A DNA stretch of 20,472 nt, taken from Geobacter sp. UBA6169. GTDB taxonomy: Bacteria; Desulfobacterota; Desulfuromonadia; Geobacterales; Pseudopelobacteraceae. The notes below the pieces were generated by a model. The model made no database searches. It saw only the letters and a program-made list of their open reading frames with translations, and was not told the origin of the DNA. The stretch is from the NCBI GenBank assembly GCA_002422265.1, contig DIUB01000024.1:1-20472 (forward strand), in the 5' to 3' direction. The position numbers and the translations under genes were made by a program. Shown piece by piece: positions 7,197 to 15,097 of the stretch. Each line of letters starts with the position of its first letter. Within the stretch, counting starts at the first letter, position 1.

Positions 7197-8225
7197 ATGA
7201 CCACTACTCCGTCGCTTGATATCATTATCCCGGTCTGGAACAGCCCCGCCGAGACGCGGGCCTGCCTGGTCTCAATCCTTGAAAGCAGTGCAACCGCCCG
7301 GCTGATCATTGTTAATAACGGCTGCGACCGAGTCACCGAGCTGATGCTGGAGGAGTTTTCCGACCATCTGGCTGACCGGGCTATCTATATGACCATGGAG
7401 CGCAATATCGGTTTTGTGCCTGCGGTCAACCGGGCCTTGCTTCGTTCAGATGCTGACTGGGCCTTGATTGTACGTCCCACCGGTATGGTCACTGCTGCCT
7501 GCATTGATCAGATTCTGGCCGCAACGCAGCGGGAGCAGTCCGGTATGGTCACCCCCCACTGTAGTGCTGATTTCACGGTCCATCCCCAGTTTCTGAAAAA
7601 CGGCTGCGCATCGATTGAGACGGCCGAGATCAGTTTTTCTGCTTTGGCCTTGTCTCGACTGATGCGTGAACAGATCGGTCTGTTTGATGAAGAGCTGGAT
7701 GGCGGCGTCTGGTGTCTGCGGGATTACCGCCACCGCAGTCACGCCCGGGGATTTCGCTGCTATCTGGTGCCGCACGTCAGCTTTGCCGGTGGTCAGGGTG
7801 CGGTCTTTGGTTCAGAAGAACGGCGCCGCATGCAGCGGGAGAGCGCAGTCGAAACCTTCCGCGCCCGTTGGGGAGAACAACAACAACTGGCGGTTTATCT
7901 GCCCAGGTCGGCTGATGAGCGCTCACTGTCCGACACCCTTCAGCTCCTGCTGAATGCGGCACGGCATGGGCACCGCTTTATGCTGTACCTCCATCGCCGT
8001 CACCACCGCACTGCTCTGCAGCTCGGGGCAGCTTGCCTGCACAGCGGCGTCATCCTGCACCGGCTGGCTACACTTGCGCCGCAGCGCGATCTGGTACGTG
8101 AGCTGGAGCGGCAAAGGAAACAGATCCCTGGACTGCAGTTGGCCTGCGCCCTTGGCGGCGTGTCTGTTCCCGGCAGTGGCGCTGCAGCTCCGGCCGGTAT
8201 CCTGCACCAATTGGCAAAATCGTAA
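7197..8225 (+). CDS. family-2-like glycosyltransferase, degenerate active site, with C-terminal extension
   Basis: 342 residues from the ATG at 7197. An in-frame start at 7134 would translate the repeat region. Neither start has a clear Shine-Dalgarno. The N-terminal 200 residues follow the GT-A fold of family 2: DIIIPVWNSPAETRACLVSI (8-27), IIVNNGCDR, the NIGFVPAVNRAL segment (70-81) and GLFDEELDGG. The motif that normally carries the metal-binding acidic residues (LLNPD-T type) reads LIVRPTG (90-96). The ED-D-L-R motif is changed to LRDYRHRSHARG, and the late His is missing. Residues from about 225 to 342 are helical and unassigned. It sits 13 bases before gmhA, so an LPS or surface-sugar role is inferred. 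It may be inactive as a transferase or use a metal-independent mechanism. Confidence 0.75.
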   Translation: MTTTPSLDIIIPVWNSPAETRACLVSILESSATARLIIVNNGCDRVTELMLEEFSDHLADRAIYMTMERNIGFVPAVNRALLRSDADWALIVRPTGMVTAACIDQILAATQREQSGMVTPHCSADFTVHPQFLKNGCASIETAEISFSALALSRLMREQIGLFDEELDGGVWCLRDYRHRSHARGFRCYLVPHVSFAGGQGAVFGSEERRRMQRESAVETFRARWGEQQQLAVYLPRSADERSLSDTLQLLLNAARHGHRFMLYLHRRHHRTALQLGAACLHSGVILHRLATLAPQRDLVRELERQRKQIPGLQLACALGGVSVPGSGAAAPAGILHQLAKS

Positions 8226-8238
8226 GGAGGTATCTTCT

Positions 8239-8829
8239 ATGCAACAGTTCATCAGTGGACAATTACAGGAACATCTGGCCCTGTTTCAGAGGATTGAACA
8301 TGAATTAGCCGCACCTATCGCGCGGCTGGCTGAGCGGTTGATCGATACCCTGCGGATAGGCAACAAGCTGCTGATCATGGGGAACGGCGGTTCTGCCGCT
8401 GATGCACAGCACTTTGCCGGTGAAATTGTCAGCCGCTTCCGGATGGAGCGTCCTGCCCTGCCGGCTATTGCGCTCTCCACCGATACCTCCATCATCACCG
8501 CCATCGGCAACGATTACGGTTTTGAGCGGATCTTCTCCCGTCAGGTGGAGGCGCTGGCCGCACCGGGAGATGCCGTGATCGGTATCTCCACCAGCGGTAA
8601 CTCCCCCAATGTGCAGAAGGCGCTGGAGGTGGCCCGTGCTGCCGGTTGCAGCACCATCGGGCTGTTGGGTAAAGACGGCGGCAGCATCAAGGCGCTCTGT
8701 GATATCCCGCTGATCATCCCCTCCAATGACACCCCACGGGTGCAGGAGGGCCATATCACCGTGATCCATATCCTCTGTGACCTGATTGAGCAGGGGTTAT
8801 TCGGTGTCTTTGCCGGAGAGGGACGGTAA
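8239..8829 (+). CDS. gmhA: phosphoheptose isomerase (sedoheptulose-7-phosphate isomerase)
   Basis: Converts sedoheptulose 7-phosphate to D-glycero-D-manno-heptose 7-phosphate, the first step of the ADP-heptose pathway for LPS inner core. 196 residues, normal for the family. A SIS-domain fold is shown by MGNGGSAADAQHFAGE (about 48-63), IALSTDTSIITAIGND, GISTSGNSPNV, and the C-terminal EGHITVIHILCDLIE carrying the metal- and substrate-binding His/Glu residues. The start has an excellent AAGGAGG (8224-8230). It lies 13 bases after the glycosyltransferase and two bases before hldE, a clear operon. Confidence 0.97.
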   Translation: MQQFISGQLQEHLALFQRIEHELAAPIARLAERLIDTLRIGNKLLIMGNGGSAADAQHFAGEIVSRFRMERPALPAIALSTDTSIITAIGNDYGFERIFSRQVEALAAPGDAVIGISTSGNSPNVQKALEVARAAGCSTIGLLGKDGGSIKALCDIPLIIPSNDTPRVQEGHITVIHILCDLIEQGLFGVFAGEGR

Positions 8830-8831
8830 CC

Positions 8832-10310
8832 ATGGATCGTAAGGCCGTTGAATCGTTGTTTCAGCGGGCAGCCCGGCTGAACTGCCTGGTGGTGGGCGAC
8901 CTGATGCTGGATGAATATCTGTGGGGCAAGGCCGAACGGATCTCGCCCGAGGCGCCGGTGCAGGTGGTGGATGTGCTGAGGGAAGACCTGCGTCTGGGGG
9001 GTGCCGGCAATGTGGCCAATAATCTCCGTGCGCTGGGTTGCCAGGTTACGGTTGCCTCGGTGATCGGTGAGGATGAAAACGGCTGGGCGCTGCTGAAGGC
9101 CTTTACCCGCCATGGGGTGGACACGGTGTCGATCCTGCAGGAACCGGGTCGCCGTACCGGGCGCAAGACCCGTGTGGTGGCAGCCAACCAGCAGATTGTC
9201 CGGATAGACCGTGAGTCGCGGGAGCCCCTGAGCCAACAGTTTGAAAAGCGGCTGATTGACTGGCTGCAGCAGCAGTGCAGCAGTTTTGATGTGGTGCTGG
9301 TATCCGATTATCTGAAAGGAGTGCTTACCCCGTCAGTGCTGGCCGCCATCACTGACGTTGCAGCTCAGCACTCGATACCGGTGCTGGTAGATCCCAAGGG
9401 GGCTGACTACCGCAAGTATCGCGGTGCCACCGTGCTCACCCCCAACCGTAAAGAGGCAGAGGCTGCTTCCGGTGTGCCGATCCGTGATGCCGAGAGCCTG
9501 ACGCAGGCCGCAGAGGCCCTGATGGAACAGGTAGAACTGGAGAATCTGTTGATCACCCGCAGCGAGGAGGGGATGTCGCTGTTCAGTCGCAGTGGTGAGG
9601 CGGTTCATATCCCCACCGTGGCTCGTGAGGTGTATGATGTGACCGGCGCCGGTGATACCGTGCTGGCACTGCTAGCCTGCGGTGTTGCCGGAGGAATGTC
9701 GCTGGCAGATGCAGCTCGGCTGGCCAACATCGCTGCCGGTATCGCGGTGGCCAAGCTTGGCACCTCCATCGTCACCCCGGATGAGATCATTGCTGCAGTA
9801 GCCCAGGAACACCGCGACAGCGACAGCAAGATCAAGCACCGGGATGTACTGGCTGCATTGCTTGAACGGGAAAAGGGCAAGGGCAGGCAGGTGGTCTTTA
9901 CCAACGGTTGTTTTGACCTGCTGCATGCCGGGCATGTCAAATATCTGCAGGCCGCCCGCCGCCTGGGGGATCTGCTGGTGATGGGGCTGAACAGCGATGC
10001 CTCGGTGCGCCGCCTGAAAGGGCCGAAACGGCCCTTGATCGGCGAAGAGGAACGGGCCCATATCCTGGCTGCTCTGGACTGTATCGATTATGTCTGTCTG
10101 TTTGATGAGGATACGCCGTTGGAGTTGATTACGGCCTTAAAGCCGCAGATCCTGGTCAAAGGGGGCGATTACACCCCGGAGGGGGTGGTGGGAAAGGAAC
10201 TGGTGGAGTCCTATGGTGGCCGGGTGGAGTTGATCCCGTTTGTGGATGGTAAATCAACCACCAACATCATTGAGAAGGTGCTGGAGCGGTACAGTAACGA
10301 CCCTGATTAA
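8832..10310 (+). CDS. hldE: bifunctional heptose 7-phosphate kinase / heptose 1-phosphate adenylyltransferase
   Basis: Catalyses two steps to ADP-heptose: phosphorylation of heptose 7-phosphate at C1, and later adenylylation of heptose 1-phosphate. 492 residues, close to the E. coli enzyme. The N-terminal PfkB/ribokinase domain shows GDLMLDEYLWG, RLGGAGNVANNL and the catalytic DVTGAGDTV near residue 268. The C-terminal cytidylyltransferase-type domain begins near 350 with FTNGCFDLLHAGHVKYL (HxGH nucleotide-binding motif), then VKGGDYTPEGVVG. GAGAGGGACGG before the ATG serves as the ribosome site. The intermediate phosphatase (gmhB) and epimerase (hldD) are not in this window. The stop overlaps by four bases the stop of the convergent amidohydrolase. 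Confidence 0.97.
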   Translation: MDRKAVESLFQRAARLNCLVVGDLMLDEYLWGKAERISPEAPVQVVDVLREDLRLGGAGNVANNLRALGCQVTVASVIGEDENGWALLKAFTRHGVDTVSILQEPGRRTGRKTRVVAANQQIVRIDRESREPLSQQFEKRLIDWLQQQCSSFDVVLVSDYLKGVLTPSVLAAITDVAAQHSIPVLVDPKGADYRKYRGATVLTPNRKEAEAASGVPIRDAESLTQAAEALMEQVELENLLITRSEEGMSLFSRSGEAVHIPTVAREVYDVTGAGDTVLALLACGVAGGMSLADAARLANIAAGIAVAKLGTSIVTPDEIIAAVAQEHRDSDSKIKHRDVLAALLEREKGKGRQVVFTNGCFDLLHAGHVKYLQAARRLGDLLVMGLNSDASVRRLKGPKRPLIGEEERAHILAALDCIDYVCLFDEDTPLELITALKPQILVKGGDYTPEGVVGKELVESYGGRVELIPFVDGKSTTNIIEKVLERYSNDPD

Positions 10311-11548
10311 CCCTGCAGCCGTCCCCCTACTGCTACATCCACAAGATGCCCCTGTGCCAGCAGTTGTTCTGCTGTGCAGGGGCCTTTCAGTTCAACCATC
10401 TGAAAATCAGCCCGTTTCCCAGGTGTCAGTGAGCCTGCGGTATCAACCATACCAATGCCTGCTGCGCCGCCCTGGGTGGCCATCTGCATCAGCTCCTCCG
10501 GGCTCAACTCTCCTTTGTAACAATCCACTGCAAAGCGGATCTCATCCCAGAGTGATAACGAATCATTGCTGGCCAGCGAATCAGTACCGAGGCAGAGCGG
10601 AATCCCCAGCTTCCTGAACAGGTGCACCGGCGCTGTGCCCACCGCAAGATGATGGTTGCTGCGCGGACAGAGACAGAGCGTTACGCCGCGCTCCTTCAGC
10701 AGTGCGGCATCTGCCGGAGTCAGTTGCACACCATGCACGGCCAGGGTTGCCGGACCCAGCAGGTTGCCATCATTAAAGAATCTGGCCGGGGTGGTTTTGC
10801 GTGGTGCCGGCAGATAGTCTTGCCACCCCACGTAGGGGTACAGTTCCCTGGCCAGCGGACCGCTTGAGTCAAACAGCAGGTCTGATTCGTCACGGGATTC
10901 AGCCAGGTGCAGTGAAATTGGTAGATTGTGCTGTCCGGCAGCAGCTGCAATGCCAGACAACAGTGTCTGGTGCAGGGTGTAAGGTGCATGGGGGGACAGC
11001 CCGGCTGTTTTGGGGGGAACGACGGTTGCCGCAGCGTCCAGGGCCTGGGCCAGGCGTGGTTCGAACAGCAGAGGGTCCTGCCCGATCAGCTCAAGGTACC
11101 GTCTGCCGCCCAGTGGTGTGTCTGCATAGGCTGCAAGCAGGGCCGGGCTGGTGATGATGTCACCCACCATGGTGGTACCGGCCCGCAGTGATGCCTGGAT
11201 GCCTGCGGTGAGCGACGTCAGTACCTCTGCTTCCGTAACCCCGCGCCGTACCTTGATCATCTGTATGATCCAGTCCACAAATCGGTGGGGGTGATAATCC
11301 AGTCCTCCCCGCAACCGCCAGGCCGGGAAGTGGGTCAGTTCAAGATGGGTGTGGGCGTTGACAAAGCCGGGTATCATGGCACAGCCGGGAAATTCGGCAG
11401 AGGGAGGGCCATAGGTGCTGATCAGCTCAGCTGCCGGTCCGACCGCCAGGATACGACCGCCCTGTACGACCAGTGCACCGCCTGCAAGCGGTGCTGCACC
11501 GGGATTATAGAGCCATGAGGCGGTATAGAGGGCGTCTGTCGGGGACAT
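10307..11548 (-). CDS. amidohydrolase of the TRZ/ATZ deaminase type (possibly aminodeoxyfutalosine deaminase)
   Basis: 413 residues from the ATG at 11548, with GAGG eight bases upstream. It shows the metal-dependent deaminase pattern. A small N-terminal beta domain precedes NAHTHLELTH with the HxH ligands at 66-68. SPHAPYT (about residue 190), a His in LHLAES, and the metal Asp in LGTDSLASNDSL follow, and the C-terminal beta strands (LTPGKRADFQMVEL) close the composite domain. This subfamily includes S-adenosylhomocysteine/5'-methylthioadenosine deaminases and aminodeoxyfutalosine deaminases of the futalosine menaquinone route. The SPHAPYT and SNDSL motifs fit that group, but the substrate cannot be fixed from sequence alone. 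It lies 42 bases after panP on the same strand and may be the last gene of the pan transcript. Confidence 0.85.
   Translation of the reverse strand: MSPTDALYTASWLYNPGAAPLAGGALVVQGGRILAVGPAAELISTYGPPSAEFPGCAMIPGFVNAHTHLELTHFPAWRLRGGLDYHPHRFVDWIIQMIKVRRGVTEAEVLTSLTAGIQASLRAGTTMVGDIITSPALLAAYADTPLGGRRYLELIGQDPLLFEPRLAQALDAAATVVPPKTAGLSPHAPYTLHQTLLSGIAAAAGQHNLPISLHLAESRDESDLLFDSSGPLARELYPYVGWQDYLPAPRKTTPARFFNDGNLLGPATLAVHGVQLTPADAALLKERGVTLCLCPRSNHHLAVGTAPVHLFRKLGIPLCLGTDSLASNDSLSLWDEIRFAVDCYKGELSPEELMQMATQGGAAGIGMVDTAGSLTPGKRADFQMVELKGPCTAEQLLAQGHLVDVAVGGRLQG
10348..10383 (+). terminator. strong hairpin 38 bases past hldE, inside the antisense gene's 3' coding end
   Basis: GCCCCTG (10348-10354) pairs with CAGGGGC (10377-10383) and CAGCAG (10358-10363) with CTGCTG (10369-10374), around a TTGTT loop with a small internal loop. 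On the + strand it is followed only by CCTTTC, not a full U-tract. It is well placed to end the hldE transcript but also encodes residues of the convergent amidohydrolase, so the structure may be coincidental. Confidence 0.35.
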
Positions 11549-11590
11549 CTGTTTTACCTCTTCAAAACGCAGTCATAATACAGTGCGGCT

Positions 11591-13201
11591 TCAAAGCTGA
11601 TCCAGCAACGCCATGATCTCCGGTTGCCTCACAATCTCGATCTGCTCCTGCAGGACGGTATGAAGGATCTCGTTGGTGGTGAGCGGGTTGGCCAGCACAC
11701 TGCGCAGCACGGTGATCTCGTCACGGTAGCGGTCGGTACGGAGGCGGGTGCGCGAAACAAAGGTCTTGCCGGCCTCTCTCTGAATCTTCTGCAGCAGCTG
11801 ACAGATCTGATCCAGCAGGGCGTTCATTTTTGATTGCTCTTCCGGGCAAGCAGTTGCGAGGGCTTGCTGTACCGCTGCCGGACAATAGCGATAGGTGAGG
11901 ATGTTCAATTCCGGTTCACTGGTCAGTTCAAAATCAGGATGCTGCTTGATCAAATCAGCAAAGGTCTTGGCTCGCTCAATTCCCAGATTGATCAGCAGCT
12001 CATACCCTTTGCGGCCGATGATGGAAAGACCGGCATGAACCAGTAACGCCTTGCCGGGGCGAGAGCCTTCCAGCGTGTGGCTGCCCAGATCCTTGGACCC
12101 GTGGCGCAGGATATAGGCGGCGTGATGCTCAATGGCCGAGACGGCGGTTGGATCCTTGAAGATCACCATCCCGGCTCCCATCGGAACATAGAGCTGCTTG
12201 TGGGCATCAATGGTGACCGAATCGGCCCGTTCGATACCGGCAAGCAGATGCCGATGCTGTTCGGAAAAGAGGGTAGGGCCGCCCCAGGCTGCATCCACAT
12301 GGAAGTGACAGCCGAGCTCCGCGGCAACATCGGCCATCTGCTCCAGCGGGTCCACATTGCCGGTTTCGGTGGTGCCGGCAATCCCCACCAGGGCCAGCGG
12401 CTTGATGTTCTGATCTGCCAGCTGTCCACAGACCTCACGCAGCGCCAGCAGGTCAATCCGGTTGTTTGCCGCAGTTTTGACCCGTACCAGTTGATCGCGA
12501 CCAATCCCCAGCAGGTCGGCAGCCTTACCCAGAGAGTAGTGACCGCGTTCTGAAACCAGGATCGCGATGCCGTCCAGGCCATGGTGGCGCAGTGACCGGA
12601 GCAGTCCTTCCTGGGCGATGCCGTTGAAGGTGCCCTGTGGTGCAAACAGGCGGTTGCGGGCCAGCCAGAGGGCGGTAATGTTGGCAATGGTGCCGCCGGA
12701 GCAGAAGGCCCCCAGGGCTGACTGGCTGTTGTGAATCCAGGGGGGGTAGAACTCTTCCGGACAGCGGTAGATCAGGTGGTGCAGCATGGCCAGCACCTGT
12801 CGTTCCATCGGAGTGAAGGCCTTGGAGGTCTCAACCTTGACCGTATTCTGGTTGAGTGCCGTCATCAGACGGGTCAGCGGCAGCATGAAGTAGGGGATGG
12901 CCGAGGTCATGTGTCCCACAAAACCGGGAGCAGCGGTATGGACCGATTGGGCTACCAGGTTTTCCTTCACAAACTCGGTGTAGTCCGAGACATAGGTGGG
13001 CTCTTCCGGAATCGTGACCGTTGAGAAGCTGGCCTCGATCTCCTCCAGGGGGCGCTCGACTGCTACAATGTGGTTCTGCAGGAACCCGGCCACATCGCCG
13101 GTGATCGCCTTGTCAATGGCACCAAGGGTTGAGTCGGGGGCTTCCGGTACAGTGAAGATCCGGTACAGGTTCTGCAGGTTGGCAAGGGCGCGGTGCGGCA
13201 T
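11591..13201 (-). CDS. panP: PLP-dependent aspartate 1-decarboxylase (PanP-like, group II decarboxylase)
   Basis: 536-residue group II pyridoxal-phosphate decarboxylase. Visible features: FVGHMTSAIPYFMLPLTRLM, FCSGGTIANITALWLARN (phosphate-binding region, about 167-184), a stacking His in ERGHYS (221), HVDAAWGG with the pyridine-N Asp (302-308), and the Schiff-base lysine in DAHKQLYVPMG (K335). Such proteins resemble glutamate decarboxylase. The subgroup of this length with a long N-terminal segment, placed beside panC/panB, is known as PanP, which makes beta-alanine from aspartate where the pyruvoyl enzyme PanD is absent. The start overlaps the panC stop by one base (TGATG), with GGGGGA upstream. 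The functional call rests on length, motifs and operon position; glutamate decarboxylase or diaminobutyrate decarboxylase activity is the alternative. Confidence 0.87.
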   Translation of the reverse strand: MPHRALANLQNLYRIFTVPEAPDSTLGAIDKAITGDVAGFLQNHIVAVERPLEEIEASFSTVTIPEEPTYVSDYTEFVKENLVAQSVHTAAPGFVGHMTSAIPYFMLPLTRLMTALNQNTVKVETSKAFTPMERQVLAMLHHLIYRCPEEFYPPWIHNSQSALGAFCSGGTIANITALWLARNRLFAPQGTFNGIAQEGLLRSLRHHGLDGIAILVSERGHYSLGKAADLLGIGRDQLVRVKTAANNRIDLLALREVCGQLADQNIKPLALVGIAGTTETGNVDPLEQMADVAAELGCHFHVDAAWGGPTLFSEQHRHLLAGIERADSVTIDAHKQLYVPMGAGMVIFKDPTAVSAIEHHAAYILRHGSKDLGSHTLEGSRPGKALLVHAGLSIIGRKGYELLINLGIERAKTFADLIKQHPDFELTSEPELNILTYRYCPAAVQQALATACPEEQSKMNALLDQICQLLQKIQREAGKTFVSRTRLRTDRYRDEITVLRSVLANPLTTNEILHTVLQEQIEIVRQPEIMALLDQL

Positions 13202-14052
13202 CAGAGCTGTTCCCCCAGCACGGTGTTGTCGATCAGGCGGGTGGTGCCGATCTTGACTGCCATGGCCAGCAGGGTGCCTTGCATGGCCTGTGTTAGCACT
13301 TCCAGTGTGACACTGTCACGCAGTTCCAGATAATCAACCACAGCCGTTGGTATTGCTTCAATCTGCTGAGATGCCTCTGCAAGCAGACGTACGGCATCGG
13401 TCTCGCCGGCTGTAAACAGCTCCCGTACACGCAGGATTGCCCGATACAGGCAGAGAGCCTGCTGCCGCTCTTCCGGTGAAAGGTAGCTATTGCGTGAGGA
13501 CATGGCCAGACCATCCTGCTCACGAACGATCGGCATGCCGATGATCTCCACCGGCAGGTTCAGATCAATAGTCATCTGACGGATGATGGCCAGCTGTTGA
13601 AAATCCTTTTTGCCGAACAGGGCGAGATCAGGCTGGACAATACCAAACAGTTTGGTCACCACCACCGCTACACCATTAAAATGTCCGGGGCGACTGGCGC
13701 CGCAGAGTGGCTCGGTCAGCGGTCCCAGTGAAACAGTTGTCTGAAAGCCGGGTGGATACATGCTGGCGGCGGTGGGGGCAAAGAGGTAATCCACCCCGCA
13801 GGCTTCAGCCAGGGCACAGTCCCCTTCCAGGTTGCGCGGGTAGCGATCCAGGTCTTCGTTGGGGCCGAATTGGGTGGGGTTGACAAAAATGGAGAGCACC
13901 AGAATATCGCCACGTTTGCGTCCTTCCCGCATCAACGAGGCATGGCCTTCGTGCAGAAATCCCATGGTCGGAACAAAGGCAATCAGTTTGCCCTGACGCT
14001 TCAGCCCCAGCATGGTCTGCTGCATTTCTTGTACATCATGGATACGTTTCAC
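13201..14052 (-). CDS. panC: pantothenate synthetase (pantoate-beta-alanine ligase)
   Basis: Condenses pantoate with beta-alanine using ATP, the last step of pantothenate synthesis. 283 residues, typical length. Nucleotidyltransferase-fold motifs are intact: VPTMGFLHEGHASL with HxGH at 34-37, SIFVNPTQFGPNEDLDRYPR, FGKKDFQQL, and the KMSKS-like loop LAMSSRNSYLS. Translation starts with GTG at 14052, whose bases overlap the panB TGA (GTGA), with GGAG eleven bases upstream. The one-base overlap with panP at the other end makes panB-panC-panP a tightly coupled unit. Confidence 0.97.
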   Translation of the reverse strand: MKRIHDVQEMQQTMLGLKRQGKLIAFVPTMGFLHEGHASLMREGRKRGDILVLSIFVNPTQFGPNEDLDRYPRNLEGDCALAEACGVDYLFAPTAASMYPPGFQTTVSLGPLTEPLCGASRPGHFNGVAVVVTKLFGIVQPDLALFGKKDFQQLAIIRQMTIDLNLPVEIIGMPIVREQDGLAMSSRNSYLSPEERQQALCLYRAILRVRELFTAGETDAVRLLAEASQQIEAIPTAVVDYLELRDSVTLEVLTQAMQGTLLAMAVKIGTTRLIDNTVLGEQL

Positions 14053-14849
14053 GAAAACGAATGCTCCTCAGTGGGAAAGGTGCCGTCTTTTACTTCTGAT
14101 ACATACTTTCGAGCAGCTTCGGTAATGACCGGCGCCAGCTCGGCATAACGCTTGACAAATTTAGGGGAGTATTTTTCGCACAGCCCCAGAATATCGTGGA
14201 TCACCAGCACTTGGCCATCACAGGCCGGACCGGCGCCGATGCCGATGGTGGGGATATCCAGCATCTCGGTAATCCGGGCTGCCAGTTTGGCCGGAATCCC
14301 CTCCAGCACCACGGCAAAGGCACCGGCCTCCTGCACGGCATGAGCATCATCAATAATCCGTTCGGCCTGGTCCTTGCGGCCCTGTACCTTGTAGCCTCCC
14401 ATCCGGTGTACCGATTGAGGGGTCAGCCCCACATGTCCCACCACCGGGATATCCATCCCGGTCACGGCACGGATGATCGAAGCCATATTGCAGCCCCCTT
14501 CGATCTTGACCGCCTCGGCACCGCCTTCCTGCAGCATCCGGCCACAGTTTTTCAGAGCTGCGATCTCACCGCTCTGACAGGCCATAAACGGCATATCGGC
14601 AATCACCAGCGCCTTGGGTTTTGCTCGTGCCACCGCCTTGACATGGTACAGCATCTCATCCATGGTGACCGGCAAGGTGTTTTCATGGCCTCCAAAGACA
14701 ACTCCAGCAGAGTCGCCAACCAGTATGGCATCAACGCCACCGGTGTCAACGAGCCGGGCGGTGGGGTAGTCGTAGGCGGTCAGCACCGTTATCTTGCGGC
14801 CTTCCCGCTTCATCTGCAGCAGGTCGGGAATGGTCATTTTTTTGCGCAT
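14049..14849 (-). CDS. panB: 3-methyl-2-oxobutanoate hydroxymethyltransferase (ketopantoate hydroxymethyltransferase)
   Basis: Transfers a hydroxymethyl group from methylene-tetrahydrofolate to ketoisovalerate, the committed step of pantothenate synthesis. The ATG at 14849 gives 266 residues, matching the family (about 264), with GGGG about eight bases upstream. ATG at 14837, ATG at 14861 and GTG at 14891 are in frame; the outer two would read through the terminator-like hairpin and U-tract. Motifs: LTAYDYPTARLVD, ILVGDSAGVV (Mg-binding Asp), VIADMPFMA (second Mg Asp), AVKIEGG (Mg Glu), GHVGLTPQSVHRMGGY. The gene is first of the pan unit and is preceded by the structured leader at 14862-14947. 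The reductase panE and the usual panD are not seen here. Confidence 0.96.
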   Translation of the reverse strand: MRKKMTIPDLLQMKREGRKITVLTAYDYPTARLVDTGGVDAILVGDSAGVVFGGHENTLPVTMDEMLYHVKAVARAKPKALVIADMPFMACQSGEIAALKNCGRMLQEGGAEAVKIEGGCNMASIIRAVTGMDIPVVGHVGLTPQSVHRMGGYKVQGRKDQAERIIDDAHAVQEAGAFAVVLEGIPAKLAARITEMLDIPTIGIGAGPACDGQVLVIHDILGLCEKYSPKFVKRYAELAPVITEAARKYVSEVKDGTFPTEEHSFS

Positions 14850-14861
14850 GGTCTGCCCCAT

Positions 14862-14881
14862 AAAAAAACCGCGTACCACGG
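14862..14881 (-). terminator. intrinsic terminator-like hairpin just before panB
   Basis: On the - strand, CCGTG (14881-14877), loop GTA (14876-14874), CGCGG (14873-14869), then seven T (14868-14862). The stem is five pairs, one of them G-U, short but GC-rich and directly abutting the U-tract. It ends 12 bases before the preferred panB start. It could either end read-through from crcB or be the switching element of the leader. Confidence 0.55.
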
Positions 14882-14947
14882 GACGGCACACGGTCTAAAC
14901 GAAGGTTTCGGTACTAGCGCCGGAACCCTTCTGCCCCGTCCGTCCCG
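14862..14947 (-). promoter_or_regulatory. structured panB leader, candidate attenuator / pan-type RNA
   Basis: Read on the - strand, three structures are visible. (1) A long-range stem pairs CGGGACGG (14947-14940) with CCGTCCCG (14886-14879), and is continued by ACGG (14939-14936) with CCGT (14893-14890). (2) An inner hairpin pairs GAAGGGTTCCGG (14931-14920) with CCGAAACCTTC (14911-14901), with one bulge and one mismatch, around an eight-base loop. (3) A 3' hairpin, CCGTG/CGCGG, is followed by seven U residues. The 3' strand of (1) and the 5' strand of (3) share bases 14881-14879, so they are mutually exclusive, as in attenuators. A 'pan' RNA motif is known from 5' leaders of pantothenate genes, including deltaproteobacteria; I cannot confirm that this matches its consensus. 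No convincing promoter was found in the remaining gap up to crcB. Confidence 0.6.
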
Positions 14948-15097
14948 GTTCGCTAAAATCCAGGCGTTTATTGAAGTCGTACGGTTCATCCGCTGCTACA
15001 GTAGATCAGCCCCCGGGCAGGTGGCTGTCACAGCAGGCACTACATTAGCATGTTCAAATATTCTGGTTCCAGCAGTTTTCCGGTTAGCAGTCTGCTA

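Noticed and set aside
14850..14891. GTG or ATG starts of panB upstream of 14849
   Set aside because: They would place the coding region across the terminator-like hairpin and U-tract, and make the protein longer than the family norm.
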